Counted from the first letter of the stretch, positions 38,945 through 51,136 are shown. The stretch: DNA of 64,000 nt from Deltaproteobacteria bacterium (GCA_028818755.1 JAPPNF010000087.1:33798-97797); one strand, 5' to 3'. The notes: generated from the letters alone by a model not told the origin. Program-made: numbers and translations.

Positions 38945-41212
38945 CTACGATTCCGCGGGATCCACGGTTCTCAACGCCCGCCACACCCTTTCCGGGGTCA
39001 ACGGGAGCTCGCGGATGCGTACCCCGGCGGCGTGGGCCACGGCGTTGCAGACCGCCGGCGCCACCGGAATGATGCCGCCCTCTCCCATGCCCTTGGCCCC
39101 GTAGGGTCCGGGGCCGTCGCCGTTCTCCAGCAGGGACGATTCGAAAGTGCGCGGGATGTCCCGGAAAGCCGGCACCCGGTAGTCCACCAGGTTGGGATTG
39201 AGGGGCTGCCCGCCCGCGTAGATCAGCGACTCGAACAGGGTATGGCCCATGGCCATGACCGCCGCGCCCTCGTCCTGTCCTTCGGCCTGGCGCGGATTGA
39301 TGGCCTTGCCCACGTCCGCCACGCTCAAGTAGCGCTGCACGGTCACTTGGCCGGTGTCGGGGTCGACGGCCACCACGGCGCCGCCGATGCCCACTTCCCA
39401 GAAGATCGGCAGGATCGGCGAGATGCCGCCGCCGGCGCGGACGTAGCCGCGGCCGATGAGCTCGCCCCCGGGCATACCGAAGTAGCCCGCCACCACCTCG
39501 GCGTACTCCCGCCGGGCCTCGCCGCACCAGGCCGCTCCGGCCCTCAAGGTGACGCGTTCCGGGTCCACTCCGAACTGTTCGGCGGCGATGGCCCGGACCT
39601 GTCGGCCCACGTCGGCGGCCGCGAACTTGACCGCGGTCCCCATCACGGTGGTGGAGCGGCTGGCGCCGGTGGAGCGGTCGAACGGGGTCGTATGGGTATC
39701 GGTCCCGCGCAGCATGACCCGCTCGAAGGGCACGCACAGCTCCTCGGCGGCGATCTGGCTCAGCACCGTGCGCGCCCCCTGCCCCACCTCGGTGCTGCCG
39801 GCCATGACCACCACGTTGCCGTCGCTCAACAGCCGCACGATGGCGGTGGAGACCGGGTTGGCCTCGCTGTCGGTGATGCCCACGGCGAGCCCGGTGCCCG
39901 TTCCGTCCGCGGGCGGGCCCGTTTCCCGGATCATCTCCGCTACCTTGGCGAGCCCCTGGCGCAGGTCGCCGTCGACGCCGCGGGAGTTGGGCCGGACCTG
40001 CTCATCGCGGCCCAGCAGATGCTTCAGGCGGTATTGCAGGGGATCCAGCCCGAGAGCGTCGGCGATGCGGTCCATCTGCGCTTCCACCGGCCACACCGAC
40101 TGGGGCCCGCCGATGGAGCGCATGGACCCGGCCGGCACCGAGTTGGTGTAGATGCCGTAGCTGTCGGAACGGAAGTTGGCGCAGCGGTAGGCGCCGTGAA
40201 CCCTGAGCACCGCCCGGGCCACCACCCGGGGGCCGTTGTCGGCATAGGCACCGGTGTCGAGGTGGAGCCTGACCTCCCGCGCCAGGATGGCGCCGTCGCG
40301 CTTGACCCCGGTCTTGATCCAGCAGCGCGCCGAGTGGCGCCGGGCGGTCAGCATGGATTCGGTAACGGAGTGTTCCAGGCGCACCGGCAGCCCCTGGGTC
40401 TTGCGCGCCAGCGCCACCACCAGCGGCTCTATCTTGAGATAGGACTTGCCGCCGACGGCGCCGCCCACGTACGGCACCACCACCTGGACGTCGGTCATGG
40501 AGAGTCCGAACAGGCGCGCCAGCTCCGAGCGGATGAGAAAGGGATGGGCCGAGGAGGACCACAGGGTTACCTGCCCCCCCTGAAAGCGCGCGGTGGTGGT
40601 GTGGGGTTCCATGGAGTAGTGGCACACCATGGGGAAGTGGAAGACGTCCTCGAAGATCTCGTCCGACTTCGCGAAACCCCGTTCCACGTTGCCCAGCTCG
40701 ATGTGCTCGTGGTGACAGATATTCGGGTGCTCGCGGTCATCCGAAAGGTTGACGTCGTGGAAGTCTCCGGAGCCGGCCGCGCTCTCGTGGAGCACCGGCG
40801 CGCCGTCGGCCAGCGCCTCGTCGAAAGTGGTGACGTAGGGAAGCTCCTCGTATTCGACGCGGATGAGGGACACGGCTTCCTCCGCCGCGAGCTTGTCCCG
40901 GGCGGCCACCGCGGCCACGGGCTCGCCTACGTAACGCGTCCTTTCCATGGCCAGGATGGGACGGTCCCGCAGGCAGTGGCCGTAGTAGGGGTCCATGTCC
41001 CGGAGGTCGTGCCTGGTGAGCACGGCCACGACCCCCGGGACTCTCAGGGCGGCGTTTGCGTCGATGGAATGGACGCGCGCGTGGGGATAGGTGCTGCGCA
41101 GGACCCGGGCATCCAGCGCTGCCGGAATGTCCAGGTCCCCCGAGAACTTCGCTTCGCCGGTGACCTTCTCGACTCCCTCGATGCGGTTGCGGCGTGTGCC
41201 GACGACGTCCAT
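38945..41212 (-). CDS. Xanthine dehydrogenase family molybdopterin-binding subunit
   Basis: A 755-residue large subunit of the molybdenum hydroxylase (CO dehydrogenase/aldehyde oxidase) family. N-terminal VGTRRNRIEGVEKVTGEAKFSGD and RYVGEPVAAVAARD form the a/b hammerhead domain; SMRSIGGPQSVWPVEAQMD is a cofactor segment; the catalytic Glu is in GAKGMGEGGIIPVAPA near the C-terminus. No FAD or 2Fe-2S subunit gene is nearby, so partners must be encoded elsewhere. The substrate (aldehyde, N-heterocycle or CO) cannot be set, and no AYXCSFR-type CoxL loop was seen. Confidence 0.9.
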   Translation of the reverse strand: MDVVGTRRNRIEGVEKVTGEAKFSGDLDIPAALDARVLRSTYPHARVHSIDANAALRVPGVVAVLTRHDLRDMDPYYGHCLRDRPILAMERTRYVGEPVAAVAARDKLAAEEAVSLIRVEYEELPYVTTFDEALADGAPVLHESAAGSGDFHDVNLSDDREHPNICHHEHIELGNVERGFAKSDEIFEDVFHFPMVCHYSMEPHTTTARFQGGQVTLWSSSAHPFLIRSELARLFGLSMTDVQVVVPYVGGAVGGKSYLKIEPLVVALARKTQGLPVRLEHSVTESMLTARRHSARCWIKTGVKRDGAILAREVRLHLDTGAYADNGPRVVARAVLRVHGAYRCANFRSDSYGIYTNSVPAGSMRSIGGPQSVWPVEAQMDRIADALGLDPLQYRLKHLLGRDEQVRPNSRGVDGDLRQGLAKVAEMIRETGPPADGTGTGLAVGITDSEANPVSTAIVRLLSDGNVVVMAGSTEVGQGARTVLSQIAAEELCVPFERVMLRGTDTHTTPFDRSTGASRSTTVMGTAVKFAAADVGRQVRAIAAEQFGVDPERVTLRAGAAWCGEARREYAEVVAGYFGMPGGELIGRGYVRAGGGISPILPIFWEVGIGGAVVAVDPDTGQVTVQRYLSVADVGKAINPRQAEGQDEGAAVMAMGHTLFESLIYAGGQPLNPNLVDYRVPAFRDIPRTFESSLLENGDGPGPYGAKGMGEGGIIPVAPAVCNAVAHAAGVRIRELPLTPERVWRALRTVDPAES

Positions 41213-41241
41213 GGTTGTTCGCGCGCGTCCCGTCTATCCCC

Positions 41242-43824
<2,583 letters not shown>

Positions 43825-43825
<1 letters not shown>

Positions 43826-44628
43826 TAGTGCTCCGCGGTTTTACGAAGGATGCCCTGGATCTCCCGCAGCCTGCCACCATCCTCCGTTTGCAGGGGCGTT
43901 CCCCTGGACAAACCCTCGATCATCTTCCGGGTGTTGGCGATGCGATCCGAAGTCGCCGGATGGCTGGAGAGAAACCTCGGCGCCGAGCTTCCTCCCTCCT
44001 TCCTGAGGGTCTCGAAGAAGGCCGCCAATCCGCGCGGATCATAGCCCGCTCTGACCATGAGCTGCACGGCGAAGGCATCCGCCTCGTGTTCGGCCTCGCG
44101 GCTGAAGGTATTGAGATAGCCCATGGCGGCCAAACCGCCGACCGTGTGCGCCGCTCTGCCGGCTTCGGGTCCGGCGGCCAACTCGGCCGCCACCACTCCG
44201 AACTGGTGCAGGATGTTGGTGGCAAGGGCGCGATTGAACTTGCTCGCAACGTGGCGCTGGGCGACGTGTCCGATCTCGTGGGCGATGACTCCCGCCAGCT
44301 CGCTGACGTTGCGCGCCCGCAGCACCGTGCCGGTATAGAGGTAGATGTGGCCGGCCGGCGCGGCAAAAGCATTCACCTCGTTTTTGGCGACCACGTGGAA
44401 GCGATACTTGAAGGGTTGAGGCCCCGCGTGCCGTAGCAGCCTCTCGCCGATGGCCGATACATAGCCGGTCACGACCGGGTTCCGCACGAGGTCGGCCCGG
44501 CGCATGAAGTCGCGGGAAAAGTCGGCGCCGAGTCTGCGCTCCTGGTCCACGCTCAGGGGCGCGCACGCCACCGCCGCGATTGCCAGGAGAGCACACACCC
44601 ACGATCCCACGGGCCGAGCGGAGAGCAT
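43825..44628 (-). CDS. M48 family metalloprotease, exported
   Basis: A 267-residue peptidase with an N-terminal signal (possibly lipoprotein, LAIAAVAC) and the zinc motif HEIGHVAQRH (AGVIAHEIGH) with the downstream EAEHEAD Glu. Conserved NAFAAPAGHIYLYTG precedes it. It resembles periplasmic BepA/LoiP-type proteases that survey outer-membrane protein assembly, consistent with the bam/lpx genes elsewhere in the window, but it lacks a TPR domain. It overlaps the rmuC start by one base. Confidence 0.9.
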
Positions 44629-44714
44629 GGGCTAAGGTTAACCCGCCGCAACACGCCCTTCAAGCGCTTCTCCGCCGACGCGCCGCCGGGCCGACAACCG
44701 AGCCGTGCAACGGA

Positions 44715-44743
44715 TTCTCAAAGGGATTGGTGTGCGCTACAAT
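44715..44743 (+). promoter_or_regulatory. Candidate rpiA promoter
   Basis: TTCTCA (44715-44720) and TACAAT (44738-44743) with 17 bases between; the -10 lies 20 bases before the TTG start of rpiA. The -35 is weak. Confidence 0.35.
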
Positions 44744-44763
44744 CGGCGTCGAGGCTTTGCGTT

Positions 44764-45459
44764 TTGAGCGAATCCGCGAACCCCAAGAAAGCTGCCGGAG
44801 AGCGCGCCGCGGAATATGTCGAGCATGACATGATTGTCGGGCTCGGCACGGGCACGACCGCCTATTTCGCCATCGTCCGGCTGGCGGAAAGGATCGGGGA
44901 AGAAGGGCTCCGCGTCCGTTGCATCGCGACCTCCGAGCGCTCCGCAACCCTGGCGCGGGGAATGGAGATTCCCTTGACGAGCTTTGCCGAGGTGCTGCAC
45001 GTCGACCTCACCATCGACGGCGCCGACGAGGTGGACCCGGCCTTCAATCTCATCAAGGGAGGCGGAGGGGCGCTCCTGCGCGAGAAATTCGTCGCCTCGG
45101 CCAGCGATACCGAGCTGATCATCGTCGACGAAGGCAAGCTCAAGCAACGCCTGGGGGCGTTTCCTCTCCCGGTGGAGGTGGTCCCGTTCGGCTGGCAACT
45201 GACGCGCCAGCGCCTGCAAGGTTTGGGGTGCGAGGCGCGTTTCCGCTCGTCGGACAACGGTCCCTTCCTGACCGACAACGGAAACTATATCCTCGACTGC
45301 TCCTTCGGCGCCATCGACGACCCGCCCGCGCTGGAACGGCGGATCGTCGCCACCTGCGGCGTCGTGGAGTGCGGCATCTTCGCCGGACTCGCCACCCGAA
45401 TCATTATCGGCAAGTCCGACGGGAACGTGGAAGAAAGGGCCGAGCCCGGCCGCCTGTAG
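44764..45459 (+). CDS. rpiA: Ribose-5-phosphate isomerase A
   Basis: A 231-residue RpiA interconverting ribose-5-phosphate and ribulose-5-phosphate. Signatures: VGLGTGTTAYFAI for phosphate binding, DLTIDGADEVD, and IKGGGGALLREKFVA with the catalytic Glu/Lys; FPLPVEVVPFGW and TDNGNYILDC follow. Translation appears to start at TTG 44764 with a GAGG upstream; there is no ATG early enough to keep the first strand. It is monocistronic and convergent with the RRM gene. Confidence 0.93.
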   Translation: MSESANPKKAAGERAAEYVEHDMIVGLGTGTTAYFAIVRLAERIGEEGLRVRCIATSERSATLARGMEIPLTSFAEVLHVDLTIDGADEVDPAFNLIKGGGGALLREKFVASASDTELIIVDEGKLKQRLGAFPLPVEVVPFGWQLTRQRLQGLGCEARFRSSDNGPFLTDNGNYILDCSFGAIDDPPALERRIVATCGVVECGIFAGLATRIIIGKSDGNVEERAEPGRL

Positions 45460-45472
45460 TCGAGGAGCCCGG

Positions 45473-45775
45473 CTACCAGCGATTCCTGCCGCCCCCGCCA
45501 CCACCGCCTCCGAACCCGCCCCGGCGCTCCTGGGGGCGGGCCTCGCTCACGGTCAGCTTGCGTCCTCCCAACTCCGAATCGTGCAAGGCATCGATGGCCG
45601 CTTGCGCCTCATCTCCGGACGCCATCTCCACAAAGCCGAAGCCCCGGGAGCGGCCGGTGAACTTGTCCGTGATGACCCGAGCGGAAACGACGGTTCCATG
45701 CGCGGCGAAAACTTCCTGGAGCTGATCCTCGGTTGTGGAATACGGCAAACCGCCCACGTACAGCTTCTCGTTCAT
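45473..45775 (-). CDS. RNA-binding protein with one RRM and Gly-rich tail
   Basis: A 100-residue RRM protein: RNP2 is KLYVGGLPY and RNP1 is RSRGFGFVEM. A short GGFGGGGGGGGRNRW tail follows, as in cyanobacterial cold-inducible Rbp proteins. A GGAGGAGAG site precedes the ATG at 45773-45775. The 237-base leader region upstream is fairly AT-rich and could carry cold-shock control. A tail-less paralog lies at 50760-51023. Confidence 0.93.
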   Translation of the reverse strand: MNEKLYVGGLPYSTTEDQLQEVFAAHGTVVSARVITDKFTGRSRGFGFVEMASGDEAQAAIDALHDSELGGRKLTVSEARPQERRGGFGGGGGGGGRNRW

Positions 45776-46012
45776 GCTCTCCTCCATCCTCGGTTGCAGC
45801 CTCGAGACAGGCACACGAGCAGAGCAAACGTGGGATAATCACGACACTCCGGTCGGCTTGAGTCTTACGCTGTCTCTGACAAGGCAGGTTCAAGACATCG
45901 CACTCGTCGGCCTCACTTATATTGACCTCGCATGCCCCTGTCAACCCGGTTTTTTTGTGGATTGTTCACGAATCGTCAACAGTCCATATCCAATCCGTCC
46001 GGGTAGTCTTCG

Positions 46013-47167
46013 CTAACGTAGCACCCGATAGACCACGGGCGTGCCCATGGCCACGATCAGGAAGAAACAACCGGCGGCAAGGAACATGAGCCCGAACCCC
46101 CATGCATTGGCGGCCCAGCCTAGAGCCAGCGGCAGGACCATCGGCGCCATGTTCCAGCCGAGTCCGGTAGCGGCCATGACCGAGGAGCGGTCGCTGGCCC
46201 GGCTGATGTCGACGGCCTGGACCTGATTAAGCAGGTCGGCCACTGCGCCGGCCAGGCCCAGACCGGTGATCCAAAGACCCAACAGCAGCCATCCTCCGGT
46301 CCACGCGCTGGCGAGGATGCACAAGCCCAGCCCTCCCATGCTGATGGCATAGAACGCCTTCTCCCTCGCGATGGTGATCTCGGATCCGAGGGCCAGGCCG
46401 ATCACCACCGGGCCGATGGAACGGACCGCGATCAACACGCTGATCCAACCCTCGGGGAAGCCGAGACCGCTCATGTAGACCGGATAGATGGACTGGGTGA
46501 TGCCGAACGGCACCGCGGCCGCGCAGGAGGTGGAGAGAAGCAGCCAGGTGCGGCGCTCGACCAGACGCCGGCTCATTCCCACGGTAACCTGCCAGACCGT
46601 CCGGCCCGCGGGCTTGGAACGGATCGGCGGAAGGAGGAACCCCAGCAGCATGCCGACGACGCAGGCCGCGGCCACCAGCACGAACGTGGTGTCGTATCCC
46701 AGCCAGCCGGCCAGTATCCCTCCGAGGGACAGCCCCAGCAACGAGCCGGTGTAATTGGCCGCGGACAACTGGCCCAGCATCTTGCCGGGGTTGCGGCTGG
46801 AAAGCTGACTGGCCATGGACTGGGCCGGGACCCAGAAGATGCTGCGGGACAGGTTCGCCAGCGCACTGGACAACATCAGCGTGTAGAAGCCGCTTGCCGT
46901 CCAGAGTGCTACCGCGGCCAGGACATTGAGCGAGTAGCAGGCCTGCAGCATGCGGTGCTCGCCATAGCGGTCCGCGAAGGCGCCGCCGACGAAACGCATG
47001 ACGATGGTGAAGAGATAAGGAAGTCCGACCAGCGATCCGATGTCGAGCACGGACAGGCCCAGGGTCACGCCGAAGAGCGGCGTGAGCACGAACAGCATGC
47101 CGTTGCACATGTTCCACAGGAGCGCTCCGGCGAAGAGCGTCCCACGGACCGGCCGCCCGTCATCCAT
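46013..47167 (-). CDS. MFS transporter
   Basis: A 384-residue protein with about 12 hydrophobic helices and MFS loop features such as GGAFADRYGEHRM after helix 2. Weak similarity in length and pattern to sugar or multidrug efflux MFS, but the substrate is unknown. It follows the amidohydrolase gene at 47213 on the same strand with 45 bases between, so a shared transcript is likely. Confidence 0.85.
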   Translation of the reverse strand: MDDGRPVRGTLFAGALLWNMCNGMLFVLTPLFGVTLGLSVLDIGSLVGLPYLFTIVMRFVGGAFADRYGEHRMLQACYSLNVLAAVALWTASGFYTLMLSSALANLSRSIFWVPAQSMASQLSSRNPGKMLGQLSAANYTGSLLGLSLGGILAGWLGYDTTFVLVAAACVVGMLLGFLLPPIRSKPAGRTVWQVTVGMSRRLVERRTWLLLSTSCAAAVPFGITQSIYPVYMSGLGFPEGWISVLIAVRSIGPVVIGLALGSEITIAREKAFYAISMGGLGLCILASAWTGGWLLLGLWITGLGLAGAVADLLNQVQAVDISRASDRSSVMAATGLGWNMAPMVLPLALGWAANAWGFGLMFLAAGCFFLIVAMGTPVVYRVLR

Positions 47168-47212
47168 CCCGGCGTCGCGTCCCGTAGATTCGCACGATGG
47201 TTGGCGAAGGCA

Positions 47213-48340
47213 CTAGTCCAGAGCGTAGTAGGCGGCGCAGTTGTCCCAGAGGATCTTGTGCTTGTCTTCCTCGCTGATGGTGGAAAGCTCCAGAAAGCTC
47301 TCCACCGCGTTGGGGAACTTCGAGTCGCCGTGGGGGTAGTCGGTGGAGAACACGATGCGATCGTTCCCCATGTAGTCGATGACGTACTTCACCGGGGCCT
47401 CGTCCGGCTCCACCGAGACGAAGCACTGCTTCTTGAAATACTCGCTCGGCGGCATGGCGAGATCCGGAGACCACACGTCGGCCTCCCTTTCGTACCCCTC
47501 GTCCATGCGCCAGAGCAGCCACGGCAGCCAGCCGCAGTTGGCCTCGAGAAACGCCACCCTCAGGTCCGGGTGGCGAGCCAGCACGCCGCCCGCGCAGATG
47601 CTGCCCAAGGCCAGCATCTGCTCCACGGGCTGGGCGAACACCCGCCGCAGCATGAAGTTGGGCTCGAACTGATCTCCCACCTGGCGCACGCCCGACGACG
47701 AAGACTCGTGCAGGCCCAGAGGCATTCCAAGGTCTTCGAGTTCGCTCCACAGGGGCTCGTAGTATTCGTCGTGGAAGTTGCGGCCGTTGATCGGGTTCGA
47801 GCGCATGAAGATCCCCCGGAAACCGAGTTCCCGGGCGCACCTCCTGGCCTCGGCTACGGCTTCGTCCACATCGAGGGGGGAAAGCATGCCGGCGCCCAGC
47901 AACCTTACGGGATCGGCGCGGCAGAAGTCGTAGAGCCAGTTGTTGTACGCCCGCGCCAGCGCCGCGGCGAAGCGCGGATCCATATCCGGCTCGCTGAGCG
48001 CCTGGAGTCCACGCGTGGGGTACAGGACGGCGACGTCGATCCCCTCGATGTCCATGGCTTCCAACTGGACCTCGGCCACCCAGCCCCGTTCGGCGTGGTC
48101 GCCGTAGATACCCTGGTTCTTCTCGAAGTTGTGGCCCTGGGTCACGTTCCCTGCATGCACGTCAGGCAGTCCCCACAAGCGTCCGTCGGGATGGCGCATG
48201 CGCAGGTCGCGAACGTTCTCGCTGGTCACTCCGCGCGGCGCAAGGGACTTGAACTCCGGCTCGAGGTACGTTTCCCACAGGTCCGGGGGCTCCATGATGT
48301 GCATGTCGCTGTCGAGTATCCTGAATCCGTTCTTGGCCAT
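47213..48340 (-). CDS. Amidohydrolase family 2 protein
   Basis: A 375-residue ACMSD-like amidohydrolase and paralog of the protein at 161-1279. The N-terminal metal motif is ILDSDMHIMEPPDLW (DxH form), the middle has LGLHESSSSG, and the late Asp is in VFSTDYPHGDSKFP. It would hydrolyse or decarboxylate a ring-cleavage-type acid; the substrate is unknown. The stop TAG lies in a CTAGTG sequence like the MITE ends, though no element follows. It is upstream of an MFS gene on the same strand. Confidence 0.86.
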   Translation of the reverse strand: MAKNGFRILDSDMHIMEPPDLWETYLEPEFKSLAPRGVTSENVRDLRMRHPDGRLWGLPDVHAGNVTQGHNFEKNQGIYGDHAERGWVAEVQLEAMDIEGIDVAVLYPTRGLQALSEPDMDPRFAAALARAYNNWLYDFCRADPVRLLGAGMLSPLDVDEAVAEARRCARELGFRGIFMRSNPINGRNFHDEYYEPLWSELEDLGMPLGLHESSSSGVRQVGDQFEPNFMLRRVFAQPVEQMLALGSICAGGVLARHPDLRVAFLEANCGWLPWLLWRMDEGYEREADVWSPDLAMPPSEYFKKQCFVSVEPDEAPVKYVIDYMGNDRIVFSTDYPHGDSKFPNAVESFLELSTISEEDKHKILWDNCAAYYALD

Positions 48341-48395
48341 CTCCCCCTCCTGTCGATTCTGACGCTGTCCTGCCCGCTCAGCTCCTGAGTCCGCC

Positions 48396-48770
48396 CTATC
48401 CCCGCCAGGCGCCCCAGGCGATGCTGAGCCAGCCCAGCAGAAACGCGAGGCCGCCGATGGGGGTGATGGCGCCCAGCCACCGGACGCCCGAAAGGCTCAG
48501 TATGTAGAGGCTGCCGGAAAATACCACCGTCCCGAACACGAAGAACCACCCGGCCACCGAGAACTCACCCCGCGGCCACCGGGAAAACGCCAACGCCACC
48601 ATGAGCAACGCCAGGGCGTGATAGATCTGATATCGGACGCCCACCTCGAAGACGTTGAGCATCTCGTCCGACAACCTGCCGCGCAGGCCATGGGCGGCGA
48701 ACGCCCCCAGCACGACCCCGGTGAAGCCGGACAGGGATCCCAGCAGGAGGAATAAACGGTCGGCGCTCAT
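48396..48770 (-). CDS. DUF423 family membrane protein
   Basis: A 124-residue protein with four hydrophobic segments and the DUF423 (YgdD-like) signatures GVVLGAFAAHGLRGRLSDEMLNVFEVGVRYQIYHALALL and TPIGGLAFLLGWLSIAWGA, cited here in part. Function is unknown in the family. The ATG at 48768-48770 removes an upstream extension of unlikely composition. Confidence 0.88.
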   Translation of the reverse strand: MSADRLFLLLGSLSGFTGVVLGAFAAHGLRGRLSDEMLNVFEVGVRYQIYHALALLMVALAFSRWPRGEFSVAGWFFVFGTVVFSGSLYILSLSGVRWLGAITPIGGLAFLLGWLSIAWGAWRG

Positions 48771-49014
48771 GAACGTCCCGATCGCGAACGAGGTCGCGCA
48801 CCACACAGTGGGTTCGGAAGTCTGGCGTAGTCTTCCACACGGGGGGCGGGATTGCAATGATCCCGGCTTGACGGCGCGGGTCTGATCCGCCCCCTTGGCG
48901 CCGTCCAGGCGGCGGGGATGGACAATTCACCGCGTGTGGGGTAGTGTATGGCGTCAGTAAACGGAGCGTCTGCACGCTTCGGGGAAAGGAGGGCCGGTGT
49001 AAGGAGTAAACGAT

Positions 49015-49236
49015 ATGAGCAAGCAGGACAATATTGAGGTTACGGGCACGGTGATGGAGAGCCTTCCCAACGCCATGTTCAAAGTCGAGTTGGACAACAA
49101 GCACAACGTGCTCGCGTATACCGCGGGCAAGATGCGGAAATTCTACATCAAGATACTGCCGGGAGACCGGGTGACCCTCGAGTTGTCGCCCTACGATCTG
49201 AGCCGCGGACGCATCACCTACCGCCATCGAAACTAG
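49015..49236 (+). CDS. infA: Translation initiation factor IF-1
   Basis: A 73-residue S1/OB-fold protein matching IF-1 over its whole length: [39 protein letters not shown] and a final [13 protein letters not shown]. It binds the ribosomal A site during initiation. AAGGAG lies eight bases before the ATG. It is not next to rpl/rpm genes here, unlike the usual spc-operon location, so it could be a second copy. Its stop is TAG in CTAG. Confidence 0.95.
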   Translation: MSKQDNIEVTGTVMESLPNAMFKVELDNKHNVLAYTAGKMRKFYIKILPGDRVTLELSPYDLSRGRITYRHRN

Positions 49237-49307
49237 TCCGATCCCGCCCCTCCGCACCAGCGGCACAACCGCGCCGCCTTCCGTGCACGAATTCAATCGA
49301 GGCCGCG

Positions 49308-50681
49308 CTACGCGGCGGACACGCGGGCCATGAGATCCTCCCGCGCGGCGCGGGCGCTGCGCAGGATCTCGTCCTCATCCAGCGAGGTGCATTGGCGATC
49401 GCGCATGAGCAGCATTCCGTCAACCATCACCGTGTCCACATCCGTGGACTTGGCGCAGTGCGCGAGTTGGCTGAAGAGGTCATTGACGGGTTGGAAGTGC
49501 GGCTTCTGGATATCCACCAGGATCAGGTCCGCGCGCTTGCCCGGCTCCACCGTGCCGCAGACGGACCCCAGTCCCAGCGCATGGGCGCCGTCGGTGGTGA
49601 CCATGCGCAGCACGCTGTAAGGGTCGATGACGCCGGCATCCTGATGCTTGACCTTCTGGAGCAACGACGCGGCCTTGATGGTTTCGAAAAGATCCTGACT
49701 GTGGTTGCTTGCCGCCCCGTCCGTCCCTAGGCCGACCCGCACCCCCGCCGCCAGCATCTCCACCACCGGGGCGATTCCGTCGCCCAGCATCATGTTGCTC
49801 ACCGGGTTGTGGGACACGCACGTCCCCGTCTCCGCCAGATGGGCGATCTCCTCGGGTGAAAGATGGACGCTGTGGGCGAAGATGGCGTCTTCTCCCTGGA
49901 TGCCGAAATCCTTGAGATGAGCGACGACGCCCTCGCGGTCGTGCTCCCGGCGTGTGACCTCCACCACCGACGCCGACTCCGCCACATGCGCGCTTATGCC
50001 GATGGAGTGGTGGTCGGCGAACCGCCGTATCTCCCGCATGAGGTCGGGTGAAGCGTTGATGGGAGGCGTATTGGGGCCGGTCCGGAAGGTGAGCCGGCCA
50101 CTTTCGGGCGAGGAGTCTCCACCGCGTTGACGCGCCATCAACTCCTCGATCCTCGTGAAGGCCGTCTCCGGAGTCTCCTTGGTGCAGTCCGGCACGATTT
50201 CCCCGGTGTCCATGACGGTGCGGGCGAAAACACTACGAAGCCCCGACCGGGAGATGGCCTCGACGGCGGCCACGGCGCACTCGGGTCCGGGGTTGAGGAA
50301 GTTGTGTTCGCAGACGGTGGTGACTCCGCCCTTGAGATTCTCCAGGCAACCCAGCAGCGTCCCGGCCAGCGCATGCTCCGGGTTCAGCGCCTCGGCCACG
50401 CCGTAGATGCGCTTCAGCCAGGCCAGAAACGGCATGTCCTCCCAGACCGCCCTCAGCAGGACCTGGTACAGGTGGGTGTGGGCATTGACCAGGCCCGGCA
50501 TCAGCACTTTCCCGCGACCATCGATGAGAGTCTCCCCTCCTCCGCCCGCCGGCGGCTCGCCCGCCGCCACCGCGGTGATGGCTCCGTTCCTCACGTTGAC
50601 GTAGCCGGATTCGATGACGTCGCCGGAGCCGGTCATGGGCAGAATCGTACAGCCGCTGATGGTCGTCGCTTGCGCTTCCAT
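49308..50681 (-). CDS. Amidohydrolase (Atz/Trz, SAH/MTA deaminase-like)
   Basis: A 457-residue deaminase-type amidohydrolase. VNAHTHLYQVLLR gives the HxH metal ligands, ISAHVAESASVVE and FAHSVHLSPEE the next histidines, and VGLGTDGAASNHSQDLF the late Asp. It is closest in motif to the 5-methylthioadenosine/S-adenosylhomocysteine deaminase and guanine-deaminase branch. The substrate is not settled. It lies downstream of an RRM gene on the same strand but is separated from it by an intrinsic terminator. Confidence 0.88.
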   Translation of the reverse strand: MEAQATTISGCTILPMTGSGDVIESGYVNVRNGAITAVAAGEPPAGGGGETLIDGRGKVLMPGLVNAHTHLYQVLLRAVWEDMPFLAWLKRIYGVAEALNPEHALAGTLLGCLENLKGGVTTVCEHNFLNPGPECAVAAVEAISRSGLRSVFARTVMDTGEIVPDCTKETPETAFTRIEELMARQRGGDSSPESGRLTFRTGPNTPPINASPDLMREIRRFADHHSIGISAHVAESASVVEVTRREHDREGVVAHLKDFGIQGEDAIFAHSVHLSPEEIAHLAETGTCVSHNPVSNMMLGDGIAPVVEMLAAGVRVGLGTDGAASNHSQDLFETIKAASLLQKVKHQDAGVIDPYSVLRMVTTDGAHALGLGSVCGTVEPGKRADLILVDIQKPHFQPVNDLFSQLAHCAKSTDVDTVMVDGMLLMRDRQCTSLDEDEILRSARAAREDLMARVSAA

Positions 50682-50692
50682 GATTTGCTCCC

Positions 50693-50728
50693 CAAAAAAC
50701 GGAGGGGCGACGTGTCCGCCGCCCCTCC
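50693..50728 (-). terminator. Intrinsic terminator after the 50760 RRM gene
   Basis: On the minus strand GGAGGGGCG pairs perfectly with CGCCCCTCC across a short loop and is followed by GTTTTTT. It ends the RRM transcript just before the start of the amidohydrolase gene. Confidence 0.85.
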
Positions 50729-50759
50729 GGAGTTTCGACCTCTCCCTTGAATCGCGGTC

Positions 50760-51023
50760 TCAGTTCTCGCGGGTCCGCCGTTCGTGCGCCTCGTTCACTT
50801 TCAGGACGCGTCCCTGCAACTCCGTGCCATTCAAGGCATCCATGGCGGCCTGCGCCTCGGCCTCGGAACCCATCTCCACGAACCCGAAGCCGCGGGACCG
50901 TCCGGTAAAACGGTCCGTGACGATCCTCGCCGAGGCCACGGTGCCATGCTCGGAAAAGAGGTCGTGCAACTGGGCTTCGGTCACGGCGTATGGCAGTCCG
51001 CTCACATATAGTCTGTCACCCAT
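50760..51023 (-). CDS. RNA-binding protein with one RRM, short form
   Basis: An 87-residue RRM protein with RNP2 RLYVSGLPY and RNP1 RSRGFGFVEM, paralogous to the protein at 45473 but without the glycine tail. It is followed by a strong intrinsic terminator, so it is probably a highly expressed single-gene transcript. Such proteins are often cold-inducible RNA chaperones; that regulation is inferred only. Confidence 0.93.
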   Translation of the reverse strand: MGDRLYVSGLPYAVTEAQLHDLFSEHGTVASARIVTDRFTGRSRGFGFVEMGSEAEAQAAMDALNGTELQGRVLKVNEAHERRTREN

Positions 51024-51136
51024 GGGAGACTCCGTTTCAAGATGCCGACAGCGTTTTCGTCGGCAAAGCCGCGAATCGCGAAATCTTATCTCCATGCATT
51101 GCGCAATGCAAACCTCCGGCCCACCCCCGCCGTGTC

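Noticed and set aside
47211..47218. MITE remnant at the amidohydrolase stop (CTAGTG)
   Set aside because: Six bases only, with no further similarity to either arm type.
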